A stretch of 64,000 bases of DNA from Papilionanthe hookeriana x Papilionanthe teres (taxonomy: Eukaryota; Streptophyta; Magnoliopsida; Asparagales; Orchidaceae). The notes beneath the pieces were generated by a model that saw only the letters and a program-made list of their open reading frames with translations, was not told the origin of the DNA and made no database searches. The translations under genes and the position numbers were made by a program. The stretch covers positions 109,655,943 to 109,719,942 of the forward strand of contig CM040429.1 of the NCBI GenBank assembly GCA_022702705.1. The letters are read 5' to 3'. Below are positions 48,401 to 60,085 of the stretch, piece by piece. The stretch's first letter is position 1. Each line of letters begins with the position of its first letter.

Positions 48401-51400
48401 AAATTAAAGTTGAAAAATGAATTTTATATTTTTCATAAATCTCTCTGACCTTAAGGAGTTCAGAGAAGTAAATTTTATATTTTTCTGATTTTTCTTTGAT
48501 TTACTAGAATTAATTTAGTGAAAATGTGGGGAAATTCATTTTTTAATATTAAAAATTGTCTTAAGCCTTTAAAATTCAATTTCATAACCTATAGACTTGA
48601 GAAAAATATTTGGTTTATTCCTAAGTGATTAGGAGGCAAAATGTGACATTTTCATGATTTTTATTATTTCTTAATTATTAAAATATTTAAAATATGATTA
48701 AAAATGAAAATTTTTAGAAAATTCCAATTTTAATTTTCTTAGACTCCTTTGATATCAGAAAGCCCACAAAACCATTTTGGTGAATTTTTAAAGTGTATTT
48801 TAGGTTTTATGAATTTTTTAATTTTAAAAAAAGTCATACAACTTAAATAATTCATTTAATGGGTTAAATTACTTCCAATTGACTTCAAATTTTTATGTGA
48901 GGTTCTATGCATCCTAAGTGATAGTAGAAAATTATTCTTAAGTAATTTTGGTGGGTGGTTAATCCTAATTAATTAAAATCCAGTTTTGGGTGTTTAGACC
49001 AATTAGGGTTATTCTTAAGGAATTAAACCAAACCAAAATTTTCCTAGGGTCCTCTGGTCATAAGATACCTTCCTAAATTTTCCTAGAGTTATCTAAGCAA
49101 CATGCTAATTACTGAAATTAAAATGGAAAAATAGACACATAAATTTGAAAAATCAATATCTTACCACAGAGATGGCCTCTGGCCTTAGAAAATTCAGGGA
49201 ATGATCCCAAGAACAGAGGCTACAAAAGCCTTATGGTCTCATGCCATGGTGATTTGTGTTCATGCATGGAGAATTAAAATACTGAAATAGGTAAATAATT
49301 AATTAAAAATAAAATACTCATCAAAATAACTTAATTCTTTTTCCACATTATTCTCCTCTGTTCACTGAGCAAGAAGGTATTTTTATTTTATTTTTGTGAT
49401 TTTTCTATACAAAGATATGAATTTTTGAAGTTCTGGGTAATTAAATAAATCAAAAATACCCTATTTATCTACTTAAACACGTCGGTGCCATGTCATCCTA
49501 CGGCGGATCGAAAGCCCACGCGGCACGCTCCCATTTGACGCCGCCATCTGACTGGGATGCCACGCAGCCCGGGGTCTCATCCCATCTCCTCGTCCGACAC
49601 GATCTGGACCATCCATCCGATACACGCGCGATCTGACGGCTGCTTGTCATCGTCTCCTACTGGTGTGTCCCGAGAGCCGTCAAAACTAAAACCCTAAGAT
49701 CTCCCTCATTTCTCCACCAAATTTCATGTTCTTATACTCTATGGATTTGTCTCAACAAGACGCACACATCTATACGGTTAACAAGCTATGAAATTGAGCC
49801 AAACAAAATGGAGAACTCACAGAAGCTCGGGAGGAAGAAGGGGTCCATACCTTTGTTCTGAGAAGTGAAGCTTCAATCAGAGAGATGTGGCACCTTCGAT
49901 TGAACCCAAGAAAGCTTCAGATGAAGTCTATGGCTCTGGTGAATTCTTAGACCCGATTTCCAACAAGCCCGATTTCAAAGCTTGGCCGATAGAAGAAATG
50001 GCTGGCTTGGAGAGGGGGATTTTGCTGGGGAACTTCTTCTCTTGGTCTGGTGAAGATGTAAAGTCAATCAATTTAAGGATTGGCTCACTGTGGTGAAGTG
50101 TCCTGGTTTTAGGCTTAAAATTGAACTCAGAAATTGAGCTTGGCCAAAGGAAATTAGTGCCGGATTTCAGTGGGGATCAAGTGCTCTGAAGAGTGTGGAG
50201 CAATTTTGGCAGAGTTTTAATAAGGTTTTGTTCAACACCTCCTTTGGCCGAGAGGGGGTGGAGTTTAAATAGAGCTGGCTGGAGGGCTTCCGGGGGTAAT
50301 TAAGGGTTGGGATTTGTTGCTTAGGTCGAGGAAGAACAGCCATGGTGTCCATTGGCCATGAGACGACTCGGCGAGTGAGTTTTGAATTTTTGGCTCACAT
50401 GGAGCTCTCGTCCATGGCATTTTCCGACGGCCGATGGTGGTGGCCGGCCGTCGGGTCGTCACCATCTTGACCGGTGGGGTCGGGGCGGGATTTGGTGAAC
50501 TCGATTGGCTTTGGACATGTGTAAAGTGGTTTGATTTAAATGGTATGGGGAAAGGACTATTTTAGGCTTGGTTTGGTCAACTCATGCAAATGGGTTGGGT
50601 GCACCCTCCCATGACCTGCTTTTGGGATTAGGGAATCATTTGGGTCAGCTGAATTGGAGTGGTGAAGTCTCCATCCATGGTGAGGTGGCTAAGCTTGGTT
50701 CAGAGTGTAGCATAAATGAGGTTAAAAATGATTAATGAAGGGTTAAGAAAGAACCCCCTCCTCTTGCCATTAATGACTTGGTGAGGTGGAAAGTGGATTC
50801 CATGGCTTGTATGTAGCTTATGCATGGCTTCATGGCTTCATTTGGCTTAGGGTAAAGTTAGCTCATTTGCATGAGAAATGATGTTGGCATTTTTGATAAC
50901 TTTAGGGGAGATTGGAACGAGGATTAATTTAGGATAATTTGATGATGAGTTTGAAACTTAGGGAATGATTTAAATCAAAGGGATGATGAGAGGAAATCTC
51001 ATGTGGGCTTTGGAATGGATTTTGGGTTTTTTGAAATCATTTTGGATGGGCTTTTAAATATTTTAAGAGAATGGGCTTTTAGATTTTAAAACAAGTTAGT
51101 GGATAAACGTTTTGTAAAAGATTGGGCCCAATAATTATTGGATTCTATTTGGGAATGTTTCATGAATGGTTTGAAGGAAATTTGAGGTAATTTGGGCTTG
51201 AATTGGATTTAATTTGGGTTTCTTTGGTAATGGGGCCAAAGTGGATCAAATTGAGCTAACTTGGGTTAAGGTCGGGCCAATGTTGGGTTTGATGTAAAAT
51301 TAATGTTGAAAAATGTTTATGGGGGTGTTACAAAGAGTTTTCAACTTTGGTTGGGCTTTGATTTTGGGATTTGGGCTCATTTGGGTTCATGATTGATTTA

Positions 51401-52640
51401 GGCCAAATTGGGGATTTTTGGTTTGGGTTAGGTTTGGGTGGAGTTTGGTTCAAATTTTGGGTAAATAAAGTTAGTGTTTTGTTTGTGGGGATGTTAGGAA
51501 GGTTTAGGAAAAGATTTGGGGTTAATTGAGGTTGAGTTGGGTTGGTTTGGGCTAAGTTTAAGTCATGGGCCAAAATTGGGCTTTAAGCTTCAAATTGAAA
51601 TTGGATCCACATATTGATGAAATTGGGTTTGGATTTGGTCTAAATTGGTATTGAGGATATTAAATTGAAGCTTAGGATTGAATTGGATCAAAATTGAGGT
51701 CAATTGGAGTGGTTTGGTTGGACATTGGGCTCTCTTAGGTTAAAAATAGGTCAAATTAGGGGTTTTGGTAAAAGTGGGATAAATTGACAAAATTGGCTTG
51801 TGGTATAGTTGAACAAAATGAAATTGAGAATATTTGGAATTTTCTGGAATTTTTTAGAAATTTTCTAAATTTTTGGAATTTTTTGGGTTAAAAGGGTATT
51901 TTGGGTATTTGGAGGTTATTGGGGGGGTATTTTGAAAATTTTGGTATATTTGACCAAGGATGATCAATTTGAGTGGTGGGAAATGTTTAGAACTGATTTT
52001 GAGTAATTTGGGGTAATTTAGGCAATTTTGCAAATTTTGGGCAATTTCAAGGGCATTTGGTATGTTTGGTGGGTTTAGGGTCCCGGGGGTCAAAAATTGA
52101 AATTTTGGAAAAATGAAGGTTGATCAAGTGTGAGTGAAATGAAATCATTTTGGTTGAGCCATGAAGCCATATTAAGCTCACAAGAACCATGAGAGGACTC
52201 ATTTTAGGCATTGACTATATTGTTCCTAACCCTCTTAGCAAGGGGCTTAGGGGTTAAGGTCCATCCATAAGAATTACCTACATGAGTCAGGGAATTAAAT
52301 TGGGTATAGATGTGGTTTTAGGGTTTTGGAATGTATGTGAGAGAGTGGTGTGTGTGCAAGTCAACCCTCACCAGACCAGACCATCCAGGGTAGTCTTAAG
52401 CCCAAAGAGTCATATAGGAAACTCATCCTTTAAACCTCCACATATTGATTTTAACCCTCCAAGTGGTTTAGGGGTTTACCATCAAACTTGTGGGTTTGAA
52501 GGGAGTCAAGAAGTGGTTTGAATTTCTAAGTGGTGGTGGGTTCTATTTCTAGTCCTCTAGGATAGTCAAAGGGAAAACATGTGGCTAGATCCTAAGTATT
52601 AAGGAGAGAAGAAAAGACCTCACAAAAAATAAGGTCAACA
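45440..52640 (-). repeat. Element D 3' LTR, 7.2 kb
   Basis: The + strand begins TGTCGGCATATTTTTAGG and ends AAGGTCAACA. It aligns with A's 3' LTR along its length, including the GC-rich block (about 49475-50510) and the G/T-rich U3 (50500-52500). It lacks the long AATTT microsatellite, having only scattered ATTT words near 47500-48210. It keeps the fossil primer-site junction (GTCGCCTACAGAATTTTCGGCG, about 45477-45498, named here in outline). No gene is supported. Confidence 0.92.
50263..50272 (-). promoter_or_regulatory. Candidate TATA box of element D
   Basis: The minus strand reads CTATTTAAAC, identical to A at 7555-7564, in the same surroundings (CTCGGCCA downstream). This is the only promoter candidate I can support in D within the window. 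Confidence 0.5.
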
Positions 52641-52681
52641 AATGGACCCCCAATAGGTGTGGTGTGCTAACCAAGCACACC
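52641..52681 (-). promoter_or_regulatory. Polypurine-tract region and adjacent hairpin of element D
   Basis: Sequence next to the 3' LTR is identical to A: ACACCTATTGGGGGTCCA on the minus strand, then the stem GGTGTGCT/AGCACACC at 52661-52681. The sequence from here to about 52740 is also conserved with A, after which the two elements diverge into different tandem arrays. Confidence 0.6.
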
Positions 52682-53029
52682 GCACGTATTGGCGTTGACC
52701 GAAGAGATCAACAAAACCAACACAGGCGTCTAAGTGACACACTTAGAACAGAGCGTAGAAAATTTCCGCTGGGGAGTATCGAGTATATCTCCAAGACTGA
52801 AGATCCTTGAACTCTCGCTGGGGAAAAAGAAGGTGAATTCCAAATCACAAGACCTGGGGAGATTTGATTTTAAATTCATTTTTTCAAGTTTCAATTTCAA
52901 GTTTTTTAATTTTGGAGTTTGAGTGTTGATTTAATCAGAGTTTTGATTCCGATTGAAGTTTGATTTAAGATTAATTTCGAGGTAGATCTCGTTGAGATTC
53001 AGAATTTGGAATGAGACTTGGAACCTAGG

Positions 53030-54335
53030 TTCCAACCTCGGGATTGTAAAGAAGATTGGAGATTTAGGCTCCAACCTTGAAGATTTGAAACAGAACTAGA
53101 ATTTAGGCTCTAGCCTCAGGAAGAGAACTGGAAGTTAGGCTCCAGCCTCGAAAGTTTGAATGAGAACTAGAAGTTAGGCTCTAGCCTCGAAGAGAACTGG
53201 AAGTTAGGCTCCGAGCCTTGAAAGTTTGAATGAGAACTAGAAGTTAGGCTCTAGCCTTGAAGAGAACTGGAAGATAGGCTCCAGCCTCAAAATTTTGAAA
53301 GAGGACTAGAAGTTAGGTTCTAGCCTCGAAGAGAACTGGAAGTTAGGCTCCAGCCTCAAAAGTTTGAATGAGAACTAGAAGTTAGGCTCTAGCCTCGAAG
53401 AGAACTGGAAGTTAGGCTCCAGCCTCGAAAGTTTGAATGAGGATTAGAAGTTAGGCTCTAGCCTCGAAGAGAAGTAGAAGTTAGGCTCCAGCCTCGAAAG
53501 TTTGAATGAGAACTAGAAGTTAGGCTCTAGCCTCGAAGAGAACTAGAAGTTAGGCTCCAGCCTCAGAAAGTTTGAATAAGAACTAGAAGTTTGGCTTTAG
53601 CCTCGAAGAGAACTGGAAGTTAGGCTCCAGCCTCGAAAGTTTGAATAAGCACTAGAAGTTAGGCTCTAGCCTCGAAGAGAACTGGAAGTTAGGCTCCAGC
53701 CTCGAAAGTTTGAATGAGGACTAGAAGTTAGGCTCTAGCCTCGAAGAGAACTGGAAGTTACACTCCAGCCTCGAAAGTTTGAATGAGGACTAGAAGTTAG
53801 GCTCTATCCTCGAAGAAAACTGGAAGTTAGGCTCCTGCTTCAAACAGTTTAAATGAGAACTAGAAGTTAGGCTCTAGCCTCGAAGAGAACTGGAAGTTAG
53901 GCTACAGCCTCGAAAGTTTGAATGAGAACTAGAAGTTAGGCTCTAGCCTCGAAGAGAACTGGAAGTTAGGCTCCAGCCTCGAAAATTTGAAAGAGAGCTA
54001 GAAGTTAGGCTTTAGCCTCAAAGAGAACTGGAAGTTAGGCTCTAGCCTCGAAAGTTTGAATGAGAACTAGAAGTTAGGCTCTAGCCTCGAAGAGAACTGG
54101 AAGTTAGGCTCCGGCCTCGGAAATTTGAAAGAGAGCTAGAAGTTAGGCTCTAGCCTCGAAGAGAACTGGAAGTTAGGCTCCAGCCTCGAAAGTTTGAATG
54201 AGGACTAGAAGTTAGGCTCTAGCCTCGAAGAGAACTGGAATTTAGGCTCCAACCTTGAAAGTTTGAATGAGAACTAGAAGTTAGGCTCTAGCCTCAAAGA
54301 GAACTGGAAGTTAGGCTCCAGCCTCGAAAGTTGAT
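53030..54335. repeat. 69-bp tandem array in the 3' UTR of element D, about 19 units
   Basis: Each unit has two related halves of about 30 and 39 bp, starting GAGAACTAGAAGTTAGGCTC and GAGAACTGGAAGTTAGGCTC, with GAAAGTTTGAAT closing the second half. Each half has a 5-bp inverted repeat, AGGCT-CT-AGCCT or AGGCT-CC-AGCCT. The first units (53030-53110) are irregular. The array is unrelated in sequence to the 83-bp array of A but lies in the same place, between AlkB frame and polypurine tract. Although 69 is a multiple of three, I found no sustained frame. Confidence 0.95.
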
Positions 54336-55139
54336 CTGTATGAAGTGGGACCCAGTCCCATGCCATCAGAACCAAATCGAACAAAGTTCGTGGCTCCGTG
54401 TCAATAGAACTAGTTGATCCTCTAAGACACGAGAAGAAAGAGAATTGAAAGGAGCTGGTAAGTGTACCAAGCTGAAAAGACTCGACCTAGCGATAAGTCG
54501 AGGAAAATATTTGAATTACAGAAGAGTTTCAAACGGATTTCGATTCGAAGAATAATCGAAGGATTCAGATCGAAGGATTCAGATCGGAATTCAATTTGAG
54601 ATTTAGATTCATTTCGTTTGTTTTGGTGATTCAATTTCATTTTTTTTAATTAGAGTTCGTGTTCATTTGCAGTTTGTTTTGACATTCAGATTCTTAAAAA
54701 GAGTTCTTATTCATTTTATTTCTCTCTCTTTTTTTTTCGTCTTCATTTTCGTTTTTCATTTTCTTTTCCATTTTCTTTTTATTCTCATTCATCATTTTTT
54801 TATATATTCTCTTTTCTTTTCGTTCTTTGTTCAAAGTTCATTTAACTTAATGGTGTTTCCCAGTCAATTTGCACAAAAGAGGTGAAGGCAAAACATGACA
54901 TAGTCGTTTCCATTTCAATTTGTTGAAAATACATCACATAGTCTGATCCAAAACATGATGATATCTTCCTTGAAAATTCAGTATCTCATACAATCCACAT
55001 AAATCCAAAACGGAATGTGTAAGATTCTTGTTGATTCTTCCAAAAGCATATGTCAAAATCCATGTCTGAATAGTAAGATACATGGACAATGACATCACCT
55101 TCCAAGCCATCCTTGGCAGGAAATGCCGTGCGGATGTGC
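54336..55139 (-). other. Element D 3' untranslated region between array and AlkB frame
   Basis: T-rich on the + strand (54615-54840) and otherwise AT-rich. The stretch from about 54835 (TTCATTTAACTT, then TTGCACAAAAGAGGTGAAGG) to 55139 resembles A at 11980-12290. No gene is seen. Confidence 0.6.
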
Positions 55140-56685
55140 ATTGGAGGTGTCTTTATCTCCCATGTAACTCACAGCTCGTAGGGCCGGAGACTCTCTAACT
55201 CTGGATCTAGCTGAAAGTGGAAAGACATTTTTCTGTCGTCCATCCTCCTGAAAGTGACGGAGATCCGCTCCACAGGCACTCCTAGGATGCAATGTTTCGC
55301 TATGTCGACTCTGTTTCCTTTTAACACCAGGATGGAACCTACCGGTAGTGGTATCTCCACCGGCCCTCAGAATTCACCGGGGCTTGCTATCCGGAGGTCA
55401 GATCCGAACATGATGTTACACTGGTTGACGAAAGACACTATGCAGAAAGGTCTGATGAAGTCATGATGATCTATGTGTGGAGGTATGCAGTCGCTCTCCC
55501 TGTATATGTTAATGATGCAGCTATTGGGTATGCAATCTGCAGGCAATACCCTCCATGTCACCATCCTTTTTACCATTCTCTTGATGATTCTCGGCATCGG
55601 ATCCACCTCACTACGATGGAGTATCCCTGGTGGATTTCCTTTTCTGTCCTCGGCGAAGTTGTAGCAACACCCGCACTGAATTATAACTCTTCCTTTTCCT
55701 CTCATCCACTTTCAAGGTTCTGAGTAGGTCTTTTCTCTTAAACGACCGGCTCGACCCATTTTCTGAAGCTCGATGACACGAGTTCACAATTTCTTTGCTG
55801 CTCGTAGTGCGAAAACACATTCATATGCGGCTCGAGGCCTGCTAGGATGTTGATCGTCTGCCTCGAATCCTTTCGAAAATATTCGAAAAGTTTTCTTTTC
55901 ATCATTACGCATCTTTTCCGGCTCGTATTCTGGAATTATACGCGATCGGCGAGGCTACGGTGACGTGCTTGGGGAATGTATGGTTCAACCCCAGCACGAT
56001 CTCCTGTACGTCTTGGCTCCTTGGGGATAGTTTCTGTCGGGACATCCTCCGGGGTTGCTTTCGCAACAAGACTCTTCAGAACTGGTGCATCTGTTTGGCG
56101 TCGTAGCACCGATTCTATTTCTGCTCTTTTTATAGTTTTTTTCATTCTTTCTGCTGTTCTTGGAAGTGCTTTCATCCTTTCTGCTGTTCTTGGAATTGAA
56201 TTTCTCTTTTCTGGTTCCTGACGAACCGATTTCTTCGGAGTATTTGCATTGACGGTAGCAACTGTCTCTTTTTATTGATCCGCTGCCAGCTTGGTCAGCA
56301 TCTTGCATATGCGACGGTTCTTGTTTCTTAGTGAGAGTAGCTCTTTTTACTTCTTGAATTTCTTTGGGCATGGCGCTGACAAGCCTGCCCTCTGCTGTAG
56401 CAACCACAGACTTTATCTTCTTGTCTTCTCCCATTGCATGAGCGGCGTTTGCTTTTCTTTTCTTGCTAGTAGACGGTGACTTGGGTCACCCGATTTCATC
56501 CATTGTATGGTGCACGGAGCTCTTCCAGATCAATCGAGTCCAATCGGTTTCTTCATATTGTAGCTCGTGTGGTGTGAAATCGGAGTCGATCTCGATCACG
56601 ACTCCATTCCTGCCCCTCTTTTCATCGAGTGCTAAACTCGCGTCATTTTTAAAGTTCAGAACCAACCGCCCGGTTCGACATTTCC
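55140..56685 (-). pseudogene. AlkB-like 2OG-Fe(II) dioxygenase frame of element D (ALKBH9/10 type)
   Basis: The core is one continuous frame from 55705 to 55169 except for a single TGA at 55367-55369. It shows CGCCYNFAEDRKGNPPGIL, VDPMP, DCIPNSCIINIY, the iron motif HIDHHD, LPVGSILVLKGN, the distal His in IAKHC, and RISVTFRRMDD with the 2-oxoglutarate Arg. Where D has TGA, A has CGA (Arg), so the stop looks like CpG decay. The N-terminal part (55706-56685) is polar and basic, in several frames, beginning after the splice acceptor at 56686 with NFKNDASLALDEKRGRNG, as in A. The family acts on N6-methyladenosine in RNA. Retention in two diverged elements suggests past function, which is inference. 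Confidence 0.9.
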
Positions 56686-56711
56686 CTGTGAAAAATAAGA
56701 AAAGGATCAGG
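56686..56711 (-). promoter_or_regulatory. Putative 3' splice site before the AlkB frame (D)
   Basis: The minus strand reads CTGAT (56711-56707, matching branch-point consensus CTRAY), then CCTTTTCTTATTTTTCACAG ending at 56686, then GGAAATGTCGAAC. It has the same arrangement as A at 13766-13792, with the pyrimidine tract conserved in character rather than sequence. Confidence 0.55.
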
Positions 56712-56990
56712 GGCTGTACTAAGAACAAGAACAATAAGAAAACATTTATTAATGAAAATTTTATTTATTTATTTATTTCTTTTAAATTTTAAAGAAAGTA
56801 GGAAGAGATGAAGAAAGATCAGGAATGAATTGATTTAAAAGGAAAGATCAACATTTTATTATTACAAGTTCACATGTTTTCTTTTAACACATTTTTGTTA
56901 ATGATTTTTTTTATCATCCATTTTATTTTGGATTCGGACCCGATCATGAGATGATTACTCTACCAGTGTTTCTAGGAATGAGACTCCACT
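56712..56990 (-). other. Spacer between integrase and AlkB frame (element D)
   Basis: About 280 bp of AT-rich sequence corresponds to 13793-14050 in A. It holds no frame of its own and would be the 3' part of the proposed intron. Confidence 0.4.
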
Positions 56991-58334
56991 TTTAAATTCT
57001 ATCATTCGAAACATCGGGTTGCATAATATTTCTTCGAATATCGTCCAGTAATTGGAAGCATATGTCGTTCTCCATGTGCAATTCACCGGTTGGTAGGAAC
57101 CTCAGAGTAGAGCGTCTCGACCACGAATGGCCCCTCCGAAGTCGGTTCGAATTTACCTCATCTTGCGGTGTGCAAGAATAGGCCTCTTGAGAATTAAAAC
57201 TAAGTCACCGACTTTGAACGTCCTCGGGCGGACCAGTTTATCGTGGGCCTGGATCATCTTGGCTTGATACAGTTCCAAATTCTGCTACGCTGAAAGTCGT
57301 CTCCCTTACAAGCTTTCAAATTATTCTAGTCGTAATTTGGCATTTTCCTCTGTAGTGATCTTGTTTGCAACTGTAATTCTGAGTGAGGGAAGCTATACCT
57401 CCAAGGGTAAGACGGCCTCAGACCCGTACACTAGAGCGTAGGGCGTAGATTGAGTAGGAGTTCTAAAAGTTGTTCTGTAGGCCCATAAGGCTTCTAACAA
57501 CTTCTCGTGCCAATTTCTCTTGTTGTCGTCCAAAGTTTTCTTTAGGATTTGGACGAGAGTTTTATTAAAAGCTTCGGCCAAGCCATTCGCTCTTGGGTAG
57601 TAGATCATCGAATAGCGCCAGTCAATCCCTTGTCTTCTGACAAAATTATTGATTTTTGTGCTTCTGAACGCGGACCCATTATCAGAGATAATCTTGTGAG
57701 GTACCCCGAAACAGTAAACGACTTGATTCTTGAAGAACTGTAGCACGTGGTGTGCCTTCACTTCTACGGCGGTCTTGCTTTTGCCCATTTGGAAAAGTGA
57801 TCTATAGGCTACTTGAGAATGAAGTGATGTCCTCTTGAAGAAGGTGGTTCATCGGGCCCGCAATATACGTGCCCGACATTCGAATGGCCACGACGCGATT
57901 GTCAGATGTAGCACATTTGGAGGTTGATGTAGAACCACTCCATGCACTTGGCACTGGTGACAACTTTTGGCAACCTTCTTGCAATTGGTCATCATCGAGG
58001 GCCAGTAGTACCCCAGTCTCTTAATCTTCATCTTCATTTTCGGACATGACTGATGAGCGCCACAAAGTCCTGAGTGCACTTCTTTAACAATTTCACGAGC
58101 CTCGGACTTGCTCAGGCACCTTAGCCACATCTGATAGAAAGACCTTCTGTATAATGTATTGTTTATTAATGCGTAAGACAGAGTTCTTTTCTTGATCTGA
58201 TGAGCTAATGACTTATCGTCCGGTAGGTTTCCTGTTTGCAGGTATTCTATGAGCGGTTGACGCCAGTCTTCTGCATCTTCTGTTACTGCCGTGATTGATT
58301 CTTCTTCTTTTTCTGACTTGTGTATCGTGTCCAT
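56991..58334 (-). pseudogene. Element D integrase
   Basis: The zinc-binding domain is in one frame at 57849-58334: HSGLCGAHQSCPKMKMKIKR, GYYWPSMMTNC and KSCHQCQVHG give the HHCC set. The core at 57393-57788 has FGVPHKIISDNGSAF (second Asp) and YYPRANGLAEAFNKTLVQIL (Glu), then WHEKLLEALWAYRTTFRTP. The first-Asp segment falls in the break at about 57790-57850. The C-terminal part with FKVGDLVLILKRP continues to about 57000 with stops. No chromodomain is present. This is the best-preserved integrase here. Confidence 0.88.
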
Positions 58335-58340
58335 GTCGAG

Positions 58341-58800
58341 CTACGAGAGAACACGGCGTCCACTGACGGCCGACACGGCGGATTCATCCTGCAAGCAGGC
58401 AAATTCCTTTGCAATGCGGGCTAACACATCTGCGAGAGCATTTTCTCTTCTGGGAATCTTATAGATCGTTACATTCAGAATCTGTTCTAGCAACTTCATT
58501 GCATATTGAAAGTACTGCTCGAGTCTTGGCTTTAGAGTCGTATCGTCAGGCGACTTATCAAATGATCGGCGAGAATCCCCGTAAATGTTGATGTACGTTA
58601 TCCCCATGCGAATAGTTAATTCCGGTCCGGTTATGAGAGCTTCGTATTCGGCCTCGCTTGTTCGATACACGGCTGCGTTAAATAGTAGGAATACCTTAAC
58701 ATTACCTTTCCGGTGTTATAAATATTAGTCGATTTACGCCTTCACAGGGCACTATCATTTGTGATTCTTTATCTTTAAATGTGAAGATGCTCCATCGAAG
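58341..58800 (-). pseudogene. Element D additional (archaeal-type) RNase H
   Basis: Motifs run from the DGASS-type start near 58790 to SEAEYEALITGPELTIRMG, NIYGDSRRSF (catalytic Asp), LKPRLEQYFQYAMK and ENALADVLARIAKEFACL. The last three are in one frame at 58341-58670. This domain sits between RNase H and integrase and marks the Tat lineage. Confidence 0.82.
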
Positions 58801-60085
58801 AACGGCTCTGCGTCGATCATCGGGGTCTTCTAGGCTCATTATCTGCTCGTCTGTCAAATCATCGTTGAGAGGCGATTCTGCCGGTAAAGGGTGCGCAGCG
58901 AGGAAGTCTGCTAGGACTTGTCCCTTTACGACATGAAGAGGAATGAAAGTTATATCGAATTGCAATAGTATCATTAACAACCTGGAAAGTCTACCGGAAA
59001 GCGTCGGTCGGGTCATCAAATATTGCAACGGATTAATTTTTGAAATACGGTTGATCTTATGAGAAAGCATGTAGTGCCTGAGCTTTTGAACGGCGAAGAT
59101 CACGACCAAACAATGCTTCTTGATCAGAGGGTACTTTACTTCCTTCGGAATCATACAACGACTTAAGTAGTAGAGAGCGTTTTCTTTACCCTCGTCATTG
59201 ACCTGGGCTAGCAGGGCTCCAAGGGAGTCGTCTAAAGCCGCGGTATAAAGTATTAACGGTCGACCGAGGCGGGGCGCTAAAACAGGAGGTGTCATTAAAT
59301 ACTGCTTAATGTCCTCGAAGGCCCGCTGGCATTTCTCTTCCCAAACGATTTTGGCGTCCTTTTTAAGCAATGCTGAGAAGGGCTGACACCTACCTGACAT
59401 GTTCGAGATAAAACGTCGAAGATATGCCAACTTCCCTTGAAAGGATCGTAGTTGTTTCAAAGTTTTAGGAGGAGGCATTTCTAAGATAGCTTTAATCTTC
59501 TCCGGATCGATTTCAATTACACGATGTCAGACGACAAATCCTAAGAATTTCGCAGGAAGGTGCATTTCAAGGGATTCATCTTAAGGTTAAATTGTCTTAA
59601 TCGCTCGAAAACAATTCTCAAATCAGACAGGTGATCTTCCTTCAGTTTGCTCTTGATGACCACATCATCCACGTAGCACTCGACTTGGTTGTGAATGAGA
59701 TCATCAAAAATCCTCGTCATAGCTCTTTAGTATGTTGCTCCTGTGTTCTTCAACCCAAAAGGCATTACTATGTAGCAGTATATTCCGATCGGCGTTCTGA
59801 AGGCTGTGAGCTTCTCATCTTCCGGTGCCATTTTTATTTGATTGTATCCTGATGTTCCATCCATGAAAGAGAAGACCTCGTGTGTCGAAGCAATTTCGAT
59901 CATCAATTCTGGAATTGGTAGTGGGAATTCATCCTTTAGACATGCTTTATTCAAATCTCTGAAATCCACACAGATTCTGATCTGTCCATTCTTCTTTCTG
60001 ACTGGTACCACGTTGGCTAGCCAAGTCGGGTATTGTTATTCACGGACAAATTTAGTGTCTATTAGCTTCTTAACTTCAGCTATTA
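58702..60085 (-). pseudogene. Element D reverse transcriptase and first RNase H
   Basis: The RT N-terminal half is at 59727-60011: VRKKNGQIRICVDFRDLNKA, FSFMDGTSGYNQI, TAFRTPIGIYCYIVMPFGLKN. A TAA then replaces a Gln codon before RAMTRIFDDL. The YVDD box lies at 59661-59676 in the continuing frame. RNase H and connection are one open frame of 258 codons at 58702-59478 (LRSFQGKLAYLRRFI, FEDIKQYLMTPPVL, ILYTAALDDSLGALLAQ, EVKYPLIKKHCLVVIFAVQKLRHY). The region is about the normal length, with few lesions. Confidence 0.9.

Noticed and set aside
53030..54335. Considered as a coding repeat, since 69 bp is 23 codons
   Set aside because: Irregular units shift the frame, and stops occur in the frames I followed.
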